Positions 52,254-61,076 of a stretch of DNA of 64,000 nt are shown here, piece after piece. Each line of letters opens with the position of its first letter. Positions within the stretch are counted from its first letter, which is position 1. The stretch is from Amycolatopsis regifaucium (GTDB lineage: Bacteria; Actinomycetota; Actinomycetes; Mycobacteriales; Pseudonocardiaceae): positions 136,129 to 200,128 of the forward strand of contig NZ_LQCI01000004.1 of assembly GCF_001613935.1 (NCBI RefSeq), written 5' to 3'. A program made the translations under genes and the position numbers. Below the pieces are notes generated by a model. The model was not told the origin of the DNA. It made no database searches and was given only the letters and a program-made list of their open reading frames with translations.

Positions 52254-53210
52254 ATGATGCAGAGCGTCGCCGTGGTGCTGATGGACGACTTCGCCCCCTT
52301 CGAGTTCGGCGTCGTCTGCGAGGTGTTCGGCGAAGACCGCTCCGATGACGGAGTGCCGCCGCTCGACTTCCGCGTGTGCGGGGAGCGGGCGGGAGAGCAG
52401 TTGAGTCTTGGCCACGGCCTCAAAGTGACCCCGGAATTCGGCCTCGAAGCGACCGAGGACGCGGACCTCGTCGTGGTCCCCGCCTGTGACGTCCGCGACG
52501 AGTATCCGGCCGCGGTGCTCGAAGCGCTCCGCGCGGCTTCGGCGCGGGGAGCCACCCTGCTTTCGGTCTGCACCGGCGCGTTCGTGCTGGGCGCCGCGGG
52601 CCTGCTCGACGGCAGACGATGCACGAACCACTGGCGCCGCAGCGCCGAGTTCCGGAAGCGGTTCCCGCGGGCCCACCTCGACCCGGACGTCCTCTTCGTC
52701 GACGACGGCGACATCATCACCAGCGCGGGGACCGCCGCCGGCATCGACGCGTGCCTGCACCTGGTGCGGCGTGAGCTGGGCTCGGCCGCGGCCACCGTGA
52801 TCGCCCGGCGCATGGTGGTGCCGCCGCAACGCGAGGGCGGACAGCGCCAGTTCGTCGAGACGCCCATCCCGGAATGCACCGGCGACAGTCTTCAGCCGGT
52901 GCTCGCCTGGATGCTCGACACCCTCGACCGGGAACATCCCGTCGCCGATCTCGCGCGCCGCGCGCAGATGTCCGAGCGCACCTTCGCCCGCAAGTTCGTC
53001 GCCGAGACGGGCACCACGCCGCATCGGTGGCTTTCGACGCAGCGAGTGCTGCACGCGAGGTCGCTGCTGGAGGAAACGACACTGGGCATCGACGAGATCG
53101 CCCGCCGCTGCGGGTTCGGCTCGGGCGCCTTGCTGCGGCACCATTTCCACAAGGTCGTCGGGGTCTCCCCGCAGGACTACCGTCGCACCTTCGCGCCGCA
53201 GCGCGTCTAG
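52254..53210 (+). CDS. GlxA-family AraC-type regulator (second copy)
   Basis: This 318-aa regulator has a DJ-1/PfpI-like N-terminal domain (about 3-170; LLSVCTGAFVLGAAGLLDGRR contains the elbow Cys) and a C-terminal AraC double HTH (about 215-315; DLARRAQMSERTFARKFVAETG and IARRCGFGSGALLRHHFHKVVGVSP). It belongs to the same class as the gene at 20914 and to AdpA. The ATG at 52254 or the one three bases later could start translation. No obvious target gene is adjacent apart from the tiny membrane protein on the other side, so it may act elsewhere. Confidence 0.9.
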   Translation: MMQSVAVVLMDDFAPFEFGVVCEVFGEDRSDDGVPPLDFRVCGERAGEQLSLGHGLKVTPEFGLEATEDADLVVVPACDVRDEYPAAVLEALRAASARGATLLSVCTGAFVLGAAGLLDGRRCTNHWRRSAEFRKRFPRAHLDPDVLFVDDGDIITSAGTAAGIDACLHLVRRELGSAAATVIARRMVVPPQREGGQRQFVETPIPECTGDSLQPVLAWMLDTLDREHPVADLARRAQMSERTFARKFVAETGTTPHRWLSTQRVLHARSLLEETTLGIDEIARRCGFGSGALLRHHFHKVVGVSPQDYRRTFAPQRV

Positions 53211-53269
53211 TCCGTGTCCGGAAAGGACGGTCGCTTCCCGAGGAACGCGCGACGGGGGCGGGAGGTTGC

Positions 53270-53458
53270 CTAGTCCCTCGGCGCCTTGGTGAAGAGTCCG
53301 AGGGACTGGGCGATGGTCGCCCCGCCGACCATCAAGGCGATCGGCAGGGTCCTCACCCAGAAAGCGCCCGCGTCGAGCGAGACCAGCAGTGCGATCAGCC
53401 CGCCCGCCAGCAAGGCGAGCACGAACATCCCCAACGCGACGCGAGGCTTCGAGATCAT
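53270..53458 (-). CDS. Small two-helix membrane protein, 62 aa
   Basis: The protein has two hydrophobic helices (about residues 9-27 and 33-53: MFVLALLAGGLIALLVSL and VRTLPIALMVGGATIAQSLG) and a short basic N-terminus, KPR. GGAGGA lies five bases before the ATG, one of the best ribosome sites in the region. It is 89 bp downstream of the small secreted protein gene on the same strand. No function can be assigned. Confidence 0.7.
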   Translation of the reverse strand: MISKPRVALGMFVLALLAGGLIALLVSLDAGAFWVRTLPIALMVGGATIAQSLGLFTKAPRD

Positions 53459-53547
53459 ATGTCCTCCAAGGGTGGTTCTGGAGGAGCAAGTCTGGCGGCG
53501 GTCCCGACGCGGAGCGAGGTCATTTTTGCCGGAGTCCTCCCGTCCGG

Positions 53548-53916
53548 TCAGCGGCAGCGCGAACTCCCGTCGACCGAGGTCCACGACGGATACGGCGCGA
53601 CCTTCGCGACGTTCAGTTTCACGCACTTTCCCTCGCCTTTGGCGACCTTGGCGGTCACGACGACGACCGCGAACGCGGCCGCGCACGCACCGTTGCCCGG
53701 CGTGGGAATCGCGCCGCACAGTCCGGCCGCGGCGAGGCCGTCCCTGGCGATGGTGTTCGTCTCCTTCTTGCTGAAGACGTAGCTGCAAGTGGCGATCCCG
53801 CAAGCGAAGTCCCCGGTCACCGCCGTCTCGGCGGCGTTCGCCGGTGCGGCCGGGGCCAGCACGGCGGCGACGGCGGCGACGGCGGAAAGCAGTCCGATCT
53901 TCCTGGTGGTGTTCAT
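53548..53916 (-). CDS. Small secreted cysteine-containing protein, 122 aa
   Basis: A signal peptide (about 1-28, cleaved at ANA-A) leads to a mature chain of about 94 residues with six Cys (in DFACGIATCSY, GLCGA, NGACAAAF, GKCVK and SRCR). These could form three disulphides. A short hydrophobic patch, AAAFAVVVVTAKVA, lies in the centre. AAAGGA precedes the ATG. I do not recognise the family; size, export and Cys content would suit an extracellular inhibitor, signalling peptide or bacteriocin-like protein, but nothing proves this. Confidence 0.75.
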   Translation of the reverse strand: MNTTRKIGLLSAVAAVAAVLAPAAPANAAETAVTGDFACGIATCSYVFSKKETNTIARDGLAAAGLCGAIPTPGNGACAAAFAVVVVTAKVAKGEGKCVKLNVAKVAPYPSWTSVDGSSRCR

Positions 53917-54145
53917 GTCGACCGTCCTTTGTGGTCAATTAGTGGGACGTGATCGACGCTAGGAACGGCCGCTTGGCAACCGCTAAGGATGTTGAAAGCA
54001 GGCGCGGCTTTTGTCCTTCGAACGGGTGGTCATCGCCGGTTCCGTTCACTCGTCCGGGTGACGCCGTGGACCAGCGCGGTTGCGACGCGGCCAAATCCGG
54101 ACGTATGATCAGGGCAGTCGTACAGGACGAACGCCCTAGGAGGCG

Positions 54146-54712
54146 ATGGTGGTGGACTCCCCGGCCGCGGCGCGCGGTCAGCTGGTGCGGCGGCGGTTGC
54201 TGGAGGCGGCGGTCGCGCTGGTTCCCGAACGCGGCTGGTCCGCGGTCAGCACCCGGATCCTCGCCGAGCGCGCGGGTGTCACGCCGAGCGTCGTGCACTA
54301 CCACTTCCCTTCGTTGCAGGCCTTGCTGATCGAGGCCGTACTGGGGGCGATGCGCGAGGTCGCCGGAGCCTTCGAACCGGTGCTGGAAACCGCCGAAACC
54401 CCCGAAGCCGCGGTGGACGCCGTGCTGGCGTCGATCGGCGGGTACTCCGGCACGGATCCGATGTCGCTGCTGTTCACCGAGGCCTACTTGGCCGCCACCC
54501 GGGACGAGACCCTGCGGCAGGGAATCCGGGACGTGCTCGCCGGACTGCGGACGAAGTTCGGCGCCTGGCTGGCTGAACGCGGCGTGGTGGACGCCGACGG
54601 CACGGCCGCGGTGCTCTTCGCGACGGTGGACGGGCTCCTGCTGCACCGCGCGCTCGAACCGGAGTCCGACCCGGGGTCCGTCGCGGCCGTCCTGCGCCGT
54701 CTCGTCCGCTGA
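54146..54712 (+). CDS. TetR-family regulator
   Basis: A 188-aa repressor-like protein with an N-terminal HTH (about residues 12-58: RRRLLEAAVALVPERGWSAVSTRILAERAGVTPSVVHYHF, in pieces) and a helical ligand domain. AGGAGG lies four bases before ATG 54146; the GTGs at 54149 and 54152 are possible alternatives with better spacing. It is 20 bp upstream of a flavin monooxygenase gene and probably shares its transcript, so it may regulate that enzyme in response to its substrate. Confidence 0.88.
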   Translation: MVVDSPAAARGQLVRRRLLEAAVALVPERGWSAVSTRILAERAGVTPSVVHYHFPSLQALLIEAVLGAMREVAGAFEPVLETAETPEAAVDAVLASIGGYSGTDPMSLLFTEAYLAATRDETLRQGIRDVLAGLRTKFGAWLAERGVVDADGTAAVLFATVDGLLLHRALEPESDPGSVAAVLRRLVR

Positions 54713-54732
54713 ACCGAAAGGGAGGAACCCCG

Positions 54733-55932
54733 ATGAAGGTGGCGATCTGCGGTGCCGGGATCACCGGCCTGGCCCTGGCGCACCGGCTCGCGGCGCGAGA
54801 CGTCGAGGTCGTCGTGCTGGAACGAGCCGCGGGACCGAGAGCGCAGGGCTACATGATCGACTTCTTCGGCCCGGGATTCGACGCGGTCGAGGAGATGGGC
54901 CTGCTTCCCCAAGTCGAAGACGCGGCATACCGGGTGGACGAAGCCACCCTGCTGGACGACCGTGGCCGCCCTCGGGCGGCGATCGACTACGTCCGGTTCG
55001 CCAAATCGGTACGGGGCCGCCTGTGCAGCATCATGCGGCCCGATCTGGAGCACGTGCTGCGGACCGGGCTGCCGTCCACAGTGGACGTCCGATTCGGAGC
55101 GGGGGTCGCGGGAGTGGAGGATCTCGGCGACCGGGTGCGGATCACGCTGACGGACGGGGAGGTGCTCGAAGCCGATCTGCTGGTCGGTGCCGACGGGATC
55201 CATTCGACCGTGCGACGGCTCGTCTTCGGTGACGAAGACCGGTTCCTGCGCTATCTCGGGTTTCACACGGCCGCGTTCGTCTTCGAGGACGAAAAGATCC
55301 GCGAGGAGGTGGGGGATCGGTTCTGCCTCACCGACACCATCGGGATGCAGATGGGTTTCTACGGTCTCCGAGACGGCAAGCTCGCGGCCTTCGCCGTGCA
55401 CCGCGCGGCGGATCCGGCCCTGCCCGAGGACGCACGCGGGACTCTCCGCGCTACGTACGGCTCGCTCGGTTGGGCGGTGCCGAAAGCTCTCGAACGCTGC
55501 CCGCCTTCCGGGGAGGTGTACTACGACCAGGTCGCGCAGATCGAAATGCCGTCGTGGAGCCGCGGCCGGGTCGTTCTCGTCGGCGACAGTTGCTACGCCG
55601 TCTCGCTGCTCGCCGGGCAGGGCGCTTCGCTGGGTATCGCCGGCGCGTTCGTTCTGGCCGACCGGCTCACGCGGGCGCCCTCGATCGACGCCGCTTTCGC
55701 GGAGTACGAAAAGCTGGTCCGTCCGGTGGTGACCGAAAAGCAACAGGTCGCTCGCCGAGGTGCGCGCTGGTTCCTGCCCGCGAACCGGTTCCTGCTTCAG
55801 GCGCGCCGGGTCCTGCTTCGGGTGGCGCGGCTTCCGGGGCTTGAACGTCCGCTGGCGGCGGCTGTTACGGGGAAGTCGACGGCGCTTGTGACGAATCTGC
55901 GGCGGGGGGCCGAGATACGGAGCGGCTCGTGA
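54733..55932 (+). CDS. FAD-dependent aromatic/drug monooxygenase (TetX/PHBH-like)
   Basis: This 399-aa class A flavoprotein hydroxylase has the GAGITGLALAHRLA dinucleotide loop at residues 7-20, the DG motif LLVGADGIHSTVR near 153-165 and the GD motif GRVVLVGDSCYAVSLLAGQGASLGIAGA (in pieces) near 278-305, where the Asp binds the FAD ribityl chain. The Arg-rich Cys/Arg tail (RNRF-like LLRVARLPG) may contact membranes. NAD(P)H reduces FAD and oxygen is then inserted into an aromatic or polyketide substrate; some members inactivate tetracyclines or rifamycins. GGAGG is upstream of the ATG. The TetR gene before it suggests inducibility by the substrate. Confidence 0.91.
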   Translation: MKVAICGAGITGLALAHRLAARDVEVVVLERAAGPRAQGYMIDFFGPGFDAVEEMGLLPQVEDAAYRVDEATLLDDRGRPRAAIDYVRFAKSVRGRLCSIMRPDLEHVLRTGLPSTVDVRFGAGVAGVEDLGDRVRITLTDGEVLEADLLVGADGIHSTVRRLVFGDEDRFLRYLGFHTAAFVFEDEKIREEVGDRFCLTDTIGMQMGFYGLRDGKLAAFAVHRAADPALPEDARGTLRATYGSLGWAVPKALERCPPSGEVYYDQVAQIEMPSWSRGRVVLVGDSCYAVSLLAGQGASLGIAGAFVLADRLTRAPSIDAAFAEYEKLVRPVVTEKQQVARRGARWFLPANRFLLQARRVLLRVARLPGLERPLAAAVTGKSTALVTNLRRGAEIRSGS

Positions 55933-56294
55933 TGGTGTTTCGCCGGTCGGCTTAGTGAGGGGGTCCCTATTTCCCCACAGCGGTCACGTTCGGGACCTCT
56001 CGGCGAGGAATCCCCCGCGGCCGCGAAACGGGGTGACCTTCGCATGCCACGCGAGGGGCGCCCCTGGGCGTAACACGCCACCTTGCCCTAGCCCTCGATG
56101 GAGCCCAAAGGCCGCTCACGACCTTCTCCCGGGCCACAACTGGGCCGCCCGGGGTAAGAACGCTGCCCCAACGTCGCATCGGGGCCCGGCACCTTTGATT
56201 TACCCCTCGGTAGAACACGAATCACCACTCGCGGCCCGCAGAGGAATTGCGTGTAGCCGGGGCAGATTGCTGACGGTATACCCTCCGGGTCGGT
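55933..56294. other. Gene-free spacer, convergent gene ends
   Basis: The monooxygenase and the DUF222-HNH gene meet here. A weak hairpin, GTGAGGGG paired with CCCCAC (about 55961-55979), could be a terminator. The rest is G/C-rich without a frame that has coding character, a ribosome site or a recognisable protein; no tRNA fold is apparent. Confidence 0.5.
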
Positions 56295-57530
56295 CTATGT
56301 CCTGAGGTGCATGGTGTTGCGTCTCGGTTCTCCTGACGGGTCCAGATAGGAGGGTGGAGTGAATTCGGGTAGTCCGTCTTGGGCGATGGCGACTTTCCAT
56401 TCGCTGTGGTGGATGAGGCGGTGGTGTTTGGTGCAGAGGAGGACGAGGTTGTCGATTTTGGTTTCGCCGTGGTGTCGCCAGAAGACGATGTGATGTGCGG
56501 TGCAGCGCGGTACGGGCATATCGCAACCCGGAAAGGCGCATCCGCCGTCGCGGATGGTTAACGCGTACTTCTGGGCCAACGACACGGTGCGTTTGGAGCG
56601 GCCGATGTCCAGCGGTTCGCCCGCGGTGCCGAGGACGCCGGGTCGGACGCGGGCGTCGGTGGCGCTGATCGGCCCGACCAGATCCAGGTGCGCTTCACCG
56701 AGATCGTTGATCAGATCCTCGTAGGACATGGTGATGAGGATGTGGGTGGCTTCCCCGGCCTGTCCGGGAAGGTTGCGGCTGGTGGTCTTGAGTCGCACGT
56801 AGTCGGTGAAGGCATCCCCGTAGCGTTCGTCTTGGGTGCGGGAGTCCCGGACTCCGTCGATGGCTTTGTGTGGTTTCGCCATCGGGTCGAGGTCGGACTT
56901 CAACCGCGCATACGTTTCGAGGTCCAGGGTGGCTTTGAGGCCGAGGGTGCCGTCACGGTGCTGGACGAACCGCAACTCCGGCCGCGCATCCTTCGGGTCC
57001 TCACTCCGCGGCTCTTTCCCGTCCGGGTCGAGTTTGTCGAGGAGGCGGCGTCCGGCGCGGGCGATCTGCCGGGGCCCGGCGTGCCGGGCGAGGTCGACCA
57101 GGATCTTCTCCCCGCCCCGCACATCTTCTTCCGGAACCGTGGACGGGATCCGGGACAGGGTGCGGATGATCGCGTCGATCTGCCCGCCCCCGATCGCGCC
57201 TTCGGCGGCGGCTTCGGCGGTCAAGGGCGCCAGAGGCGGTACGACCTCGCCTCCCATCACCACCGCGGGATGCAAGGCTAGGACCCGGTCGGCACGAAGA
57301 CCGGCTTCCTTGTCCGTGACATGAAAGTCCTCGAAGATCAGCGCCGCCAGGGTCGAATGACCGGAACAGCCACGCACACCCCGGTTGTTGATTTCCGCCA
57401 GGATCGCGTTCTGCTCGGCGTCCAATTGCCGCTTCAAGATTTCGATTTCCTGCTTGCGGGCATGCAGCGTCGCCGTATCGGCGCGCCACCACTCGGAGCG
57501 CACCGCCTGGGGACTGTTTTCGCTGGCCAC
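56295..57530 (-). CDS. DUF222/HNH endonuclease domain protein
   Basis: This complete 411-aa member starts at GTG 57530 (TTGAGG upstream). Residues about 30-290 are the DUF222 helical region; the HNH nuclease lies at about 330-385 with GGCAFPGCDMPVPRCTAHHIVFW, HHGETKIDNLVLLC and TKHHRLIHH, supplying both zinc-type Cys pairs and the catalytic His. The C-terminus is a short Pro-rich tail. The gene at the left edge of the window belongs to the same class, but the HNH segments differ considerably, so this is not a recent duplication. Confidence 0.9.
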   Translation of the reverse strand: MASENSPQAVRSEWWRADTATLHARKQEIEILKRQLDAEQNAILAEINNRGVRGCSGHSTLAALIFEDFHVTDKEAGLRADRVLALHPAVVMGGEVVPPLAPLTAEAAAEGAIGGGQIDAIIRTLSRIPSTVPEEDVRGGEKILVDLARHAGPRQIARAGRRLLDKLDPDGKEPRSEDPKDARPELRFVQHRDGTLGLKATLDLETYARLKSDLDPMAKPHKAIDGVRDSRTQDERYGDAFTDYVRLKTTSRNLPGQAGEATHILITMSYEDLINDLGEAHLDLVGPISATDARVRPGVLGTAGEPLDIGRSKRTVSLAQKYALTIRDGGCAFPGCDMPVPRCTAHHIVFWRHHGETKIDNLVLLCTKHHRLIHHSEWKVAIAQDGLPEFTPPSYLDPSGEPRRNTMHLRT

Positions 57531-57719
57531 GACCTCAACGATACTGAAGATCGAACACCTGTGCTACCGCGATTTGCGTAACGACTGCAAGCTTTCCATT
57601 TCACCCGACAGGGGAGCGAAGACCGCGAGGTGATTGCACGGAGTCTCGTGAATGGTAATGACGGTTGGAGCGAACCCTCTTTAGGTATCTACTCGGGGCC
57701 TGCGTCTTTGGCGGCGTGA

Positions 57720-57836
57720 AGTACATGATGGCCTCCTTCCTTGCGCTAGGCGCAAGGAAGGAGGCCATCATGTACTGGGAAGGTGTGAAGGTCGAGTTTC
57801 CTCGGCTGAGCCTAGGGAAGGCGGCCGTCATGCGCC
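57720..57836. repeat. 57-bp perfect palindrome (copy 4) plus decayed copy 5
   Basis: This sits in a 406-bp spacer (57531-57936) that otherwise holds no gene. Copy 4 has perfect 27-bp arms (57720-57746 and 57750-57776) and a three-base loop; the arm reads TACATGATGGCCTCCTTCC in its centre. Copy 5 (57785-57836) is a mutated relative of copy 2: GAGCCTAGGGAAGG and GGCCGTCATGCGCC align with it, but pairing is poor. Both lie downstream of the minus-strand gene that ends at 57937. Confidence 0.75.
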
Positions 57837-57936
57837 GCCGTTGCGTCTGATGTTGCTGCTGAGGCTGGTGATGACCTTCACGGCCGGAGGCTCCCGTGGC
57901 TAGAGCCGCCGTTACCCCTCACGAGAACACAGAACC

Positions 57937-59403
57937 CTAAGGAATCTGCAATTCGTTCGAGAGTGCCACATCCAGCGAGAGATCCAGCTGCCGGTCCATG
58001 AAGCCGAAGACCGTGTCGATCATCCCGGCGACGACGTCCCGCTGCTCCGGCGTCACCGGGTGCCCCAGGAACTCCGGCGCGGCCACGGATGAACGTCCGG
58101 ACAAATACTCCAGTCGCAGCGACCCCGCCGCTTCCACCTCCGCCGCCAGAACCGCCGTTCCCTGGAGGAAAACGTCTGTCGCGGACGAAAGAGCCTTGGT
58201 CAGCCACAGTCGCGACATCGGGTCGGGATGCCCGGTGGCCAGTTGTGTCAGCACGACGCGGTGGTGCCGGTGCACGTCCATCGTCCGGCTCAGGTAGTAG
58301 AACTCCAGGGTGTCGCCGGCGTTCCAGCCGAGGAGTTCGTCCAGGTCGAGCGCTTTCCAGTCGTGGACGAACTTCTCGGCGCGGGCGGTCAGCCCGGCGA
58401 CCCAGTCGTTCACGGCGAGCTCCAGGTCGGAAGCCGGTGCCGGGTAACGGAAAGCGTTGCGGCCGAGGTCGGCGTAGCCCATGACGTCCATCGCCCACAG
58501 TGGCAGAAACCGTTGCAGTGCCTTGATGGCGGGCACCCGGTCGCCTCGGTGGCGGAGCCAGGTGTAGAACGGATGCGTGGCGTGCCGGGCTTGGCGTTCC
58601 CGCAGGAGTTCCCGCAAGGGCTCCTGCGTGGGATGCGCGGTGATCTGATCAGCCGAGACAGAAGCGGCCGGGACGACGGGTTCCAGTGCGCGTGGGCGCG
58701 GGAGGGTCCCGGTGACGACGTGCTTCAGCACGTAGCCGTGGATCGCGTCCAGGATCTCGCTGAACACCCCGATCATGACGTCGGCCAGTTCGCGGGCCCG
58801 CTCGCGGTGCGCGTCGTCGAGCACGACGGACTCGAAGACGCCCTCGGCGCCCTCGCCTTCGGCTTCGATGTGGTGGGCGCCGAAGTACAGCATGGTCAGG
58901 CCGGTGCGCTCCGCGAGTTGCCCCGCGACCGCGGAGATGTGCTTGAAGAACAGCTCCCGCGCGCACAGTTCGCCGACCTCGGCATGCGCGAACCGCAGCA
59001 ACGGATCACCGCCGTCGGCCGCGGCGATGGAGAGGAAGTACAGGCACTTGTCGCGGATGACCTCGTTGACCTCGGCCTGGAACAGCCACCACAGGGTGTC
59101 GGAGGCGTCCCAGCCCAGACGGCGATCCAGCCCCAGCCGCCGCCAGTCTTCCAGGAACAGCCGCGAGTGGGTCTGGTCCTCGAAGGTGTGGATGTTGATG
59201 CCGCGTTCGAGGTCGTTCGCCGCGTTCGGGTAGCGCAGCACCCATTTGTTCACGTCGCGGAACCCCATCGCGACCGTGGCCACCGTCGGCAGGATCATCA
59301 GCCGTTCCTTGAGCGGCGTCTCGTCCGAGGCCAGCCAGTCGAACAGCGGATGGTCGTCGAGCGCGGCGACCTTCTCCTCGACGTAGTTCAGGATGTCCTT
59401 CAC
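57937..59403 (-). CDS. Internally duplicated helical protein, possibly haem-oxygenase-like (paralogue A)
   Basis: This is a 488-aa protein I cannot name with certainty. It is an internal duplication: HPLFDWL ... MGFRDVNKWVLRYP ... LFLEDWRRLGLDRRLGWDASDTL in the first half corresponds to HPFYTWL ... VMGYADLGRNAFRYP ... KFVHDWKALDLDELLGWNAGDTL in the second (from about 278). The first half has FEDQTH, ELFFKH and GAHHIEAEGE, Glu/His spacings like the iron ligands of haem-oxygenase-like diiron oxidases (TENA/UndA/Haem_oxygenase_2 class). The second half has lost most of these. GTG 59403 follows GAGGAG, ten bases after its paralogue. Iron-dependent oxidation in the neighbouring biosynthetic cluster is a guess. 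Confidence 0.6.
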   Translation of the reverse strand: MKDILNYVEEKVAALDDHPLFDWLASDETPLKERLMILPTVATVAMGFRDVNKWVLRYPNAANDLERGINIHTFEDQTHSRLFLEDWRRLGLDRRLGWDASDTLWWLFQAEVNEVIRDKCLYFLSIAAADGGDPLLRFAHAEVGELCARELFFKHISAVAGQLAERTGLTMLYFGAHHIEAEGEGAEGVFESVVLDDAHRERARELADVMIGVFSEILDAIHGYVLKHVVTGTLPRPRALEPVVPAASVSADQITAHPTQEPLRELLRERQARHATHPFYTWLRHRGDRVPAIKALQRFLPLWAMDVMGYADLGRNAFRYPAPASDLELAVNDWVAGLTARAEKFVHDWKALDLDELLGWNAGDTLEFYYLSRTMDVHRHHRVVLTQLATGHPDPMSRLWLTKALSSATDVFLQGTAVLAAEVEAAGSLRLEYLSGRSSVAAPEFLGHPVTPEQRDVVAGMIDTVFGFMDRQLDLSLDVALSNELQIP

Positions 59404-59413
59404 GTCGCGCTCC

Positions 59414-60922
59414 TCACCGGATGCCGAACTTGTTCGAAAGGGCGACGTCGAGTGAGATCTCGAGCTGCTCGTCGGCCGCGTCGAACACGGTCTCGATCAT
59501 CTCGGCGGCGATCTCGACGCCTGCCGCGTCCATCGGCCGGTCCTTGAATTCGAGAGCCAGCGGGGAGACCGACGGCTGGTGGGCGAGCTCGTGGCGGTCG
59601 CCGAGATAGTCGAGCCGAAGGTCGGTGTTCGCCTCGACCTCGCCGGCCAGTGCCTTGGTGTGCCGGAAGAACGGCTCACCGCTGGTTTCCAGCGCGTGCA
59701 TGAGCCACAGCCGCGAAAGCGGATCCTCGTTGCCCGCCGCCAGTTCCGTGAACCGGACGATGTTGCGCCGGTGCACGTCGGTCTGCGGGTCCAGGTAACA
59801 GAATTCGAGGGTGTCGCTGCTGTTCCAGCCGAGGATCTCGTCCAGCCCCAGCTGCTTCCAGTCGTCGAGGAAGAGCGTGTTGTGCGTGGAGAGGTCGTCG
59901 ACCCACGCGTTCACCGTGCGGTGCAGGTCGGACGACGGTTCGGCGTACCGGATCGCGTAGCGGTTGAGGTCGCGGTAGCCCATGACGTCCATGGCCCACA
60001 TGGGAATGAACCGGCGCAGCGCCTGCAAGGCGGTGATGCGGTCACCCCGGTTCTCCAGCCAGGAATAGAACGGGTGCGCCTCACTGCGCTTCCGGCGCTC
60101 GGCCAGCAGTCTCTGCAGGGGCTCCTGGCTGGCGTGCACGACACCGCCGGTGCCCGGTCGCAGCCCGGGCAAGCCGGCGGCGGCGCGATTGATCGTCGGC
60201 CGGAGATCGGGTCGCGGGGCGATGCCGGGCGAAATGTACTTTTCCGCGTAGATCATCCACATGTCGAGCTGGTCGGAGAAGATCTCGTAAATCGTGTCGG
60301 CGAGTTTCAGTGCCTGCGCGAGCCGTTCGTCGTCCAGTTTCTGCTCGACGAAAAGATCTTCGCAATCCATGTGGCCTGATTCGAGCGCCAGATGGAACGG
60401 GCCCATGTACGGGAGCTCGATTCCGGTGCGCTCGGTGAAGCCGATGGCGATCTTCGACGCGTGCTTGAAGAACACCGATCCGAGGGCTTCCATCATTTCC
60501 GACTGGGCGAACCGCAGGAGCGGGTCCTTGGTGTCGGCGATGGCCATCGACAGGAAGTACACACCGTGGCCGCGGGCGACCTCGTTCGCTTCGGACAGGA
60601 ACAGCCACCACAAGGTGTCGCTGGCCTTCCAGCCGAGTCTTTCGTTCAACCCCAGCAGTTTCCAGTCTTCGAGGAACAGCCGCGAGTGAGTCTGATCCTC
60701 GAAGGAGTGGATGTTGATGCCGCGTTCCAGCTCGTTCGCCGCCTCCGGATACCGGAAGACCCACTTGTTCACGTCCCGGAATCCCATCGAGAACGTCGCC
60801 ATGGCCGGCATGATCAGCAACGGATCCGGAACCGGCGTTTCGGCCGAGTTCATCCATTCGAACAATGGGTGCCGATCGAGATCTTCCTGACGTTTCGCCA
60901 CCAGTTTCAGAACGTTCTCCAC
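59414..60922 (-). CDS. Internally duplicated helical protein, possibly haem-oxygenase-like (paralogue B)
   Basis: The 502-aa paralogue of the next gene; long stretches are nearly identical (MGFRDVNKWV, HSFEDQTHSRLFLEDW, GWKASDTLWWLF). It has the same two-fold repeat, with HPLFEWMNSAETP in the first half and HPFYSWLENRGDR near residue 285. Candidate metal residues are FEDQTH, VFFKHASK and PFHLALESGHMD; the ESGH spacing is kept here but altered in paralogue A. Translation begins at GTG 60922 after GAGGTGG. The pair is divergent from a methyltransferase-P450 operon, so they probably serve the same pathway, and two copies suggest a heterodimer. Confidence 0.6.
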   Translation of the reverse strand: MENVLKLVAKRQEDLDRHPLFEWMNSAETPVPDPLLIMPAMATFSMGFRDVNKWVFRYPEAANELERGINIHSFEDQTHSRLFLEDWKLLGLNERLGWKASDTLWWLFLSEANEVARGHGVYFLSMAIADTKDPLLRFAQSEMMEALGSVFFKHASKIAIGFTERTGIELPYMGPFHLALESGHMDCEDLFVEQKLDDERLAQALKLADTIYEIFSDQLDMWMIYAEKYISPGIAPRPDLRPTINRAAAGLPGLRPGTGGVVHASQEPLQRLLAERRKRSEAHPFYSWLENRGDRITALQALRRFIPMWAMDVMGYRDLNRYAIRYAEPSSDLHRTVNAWVDDLSTHNTLFLDDWKQLGLDEILGWNSSDTLEFCYLDPQTDVHRRNIVRFTELAAGNEDPLSRLWLMHALETSGEPFFRHTKALAGEVEANTDLRLDYLGDRHELAHQPSVSPLALEFKDRPMDAAGVEIAAEMIETVFDAADEQLEISLDVALSNKFGIR

Positions 60923-61076
60923 AAGACCACCTCATCTCCCCCCGCCAGATGCAGGGCTTGCCTGACTTGGGGGCAATTCTCGTGGTGGTGGCGACGACGC
61001 TGCATCTTCGCGGGTGCGAGTGTTCCGGGCGCGTTCCCCGCACGCGAGAGGATGACCGCGTGAGCGGGCCCGATTA

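Noticed and set aside
55955..56305. A 116-codon frame between the monooxygenase and HNH genes
   Set aside because: Composition is unlike local proteins (Pro, Arg and His rich), third-position bias is weak and there is no ribosome site.
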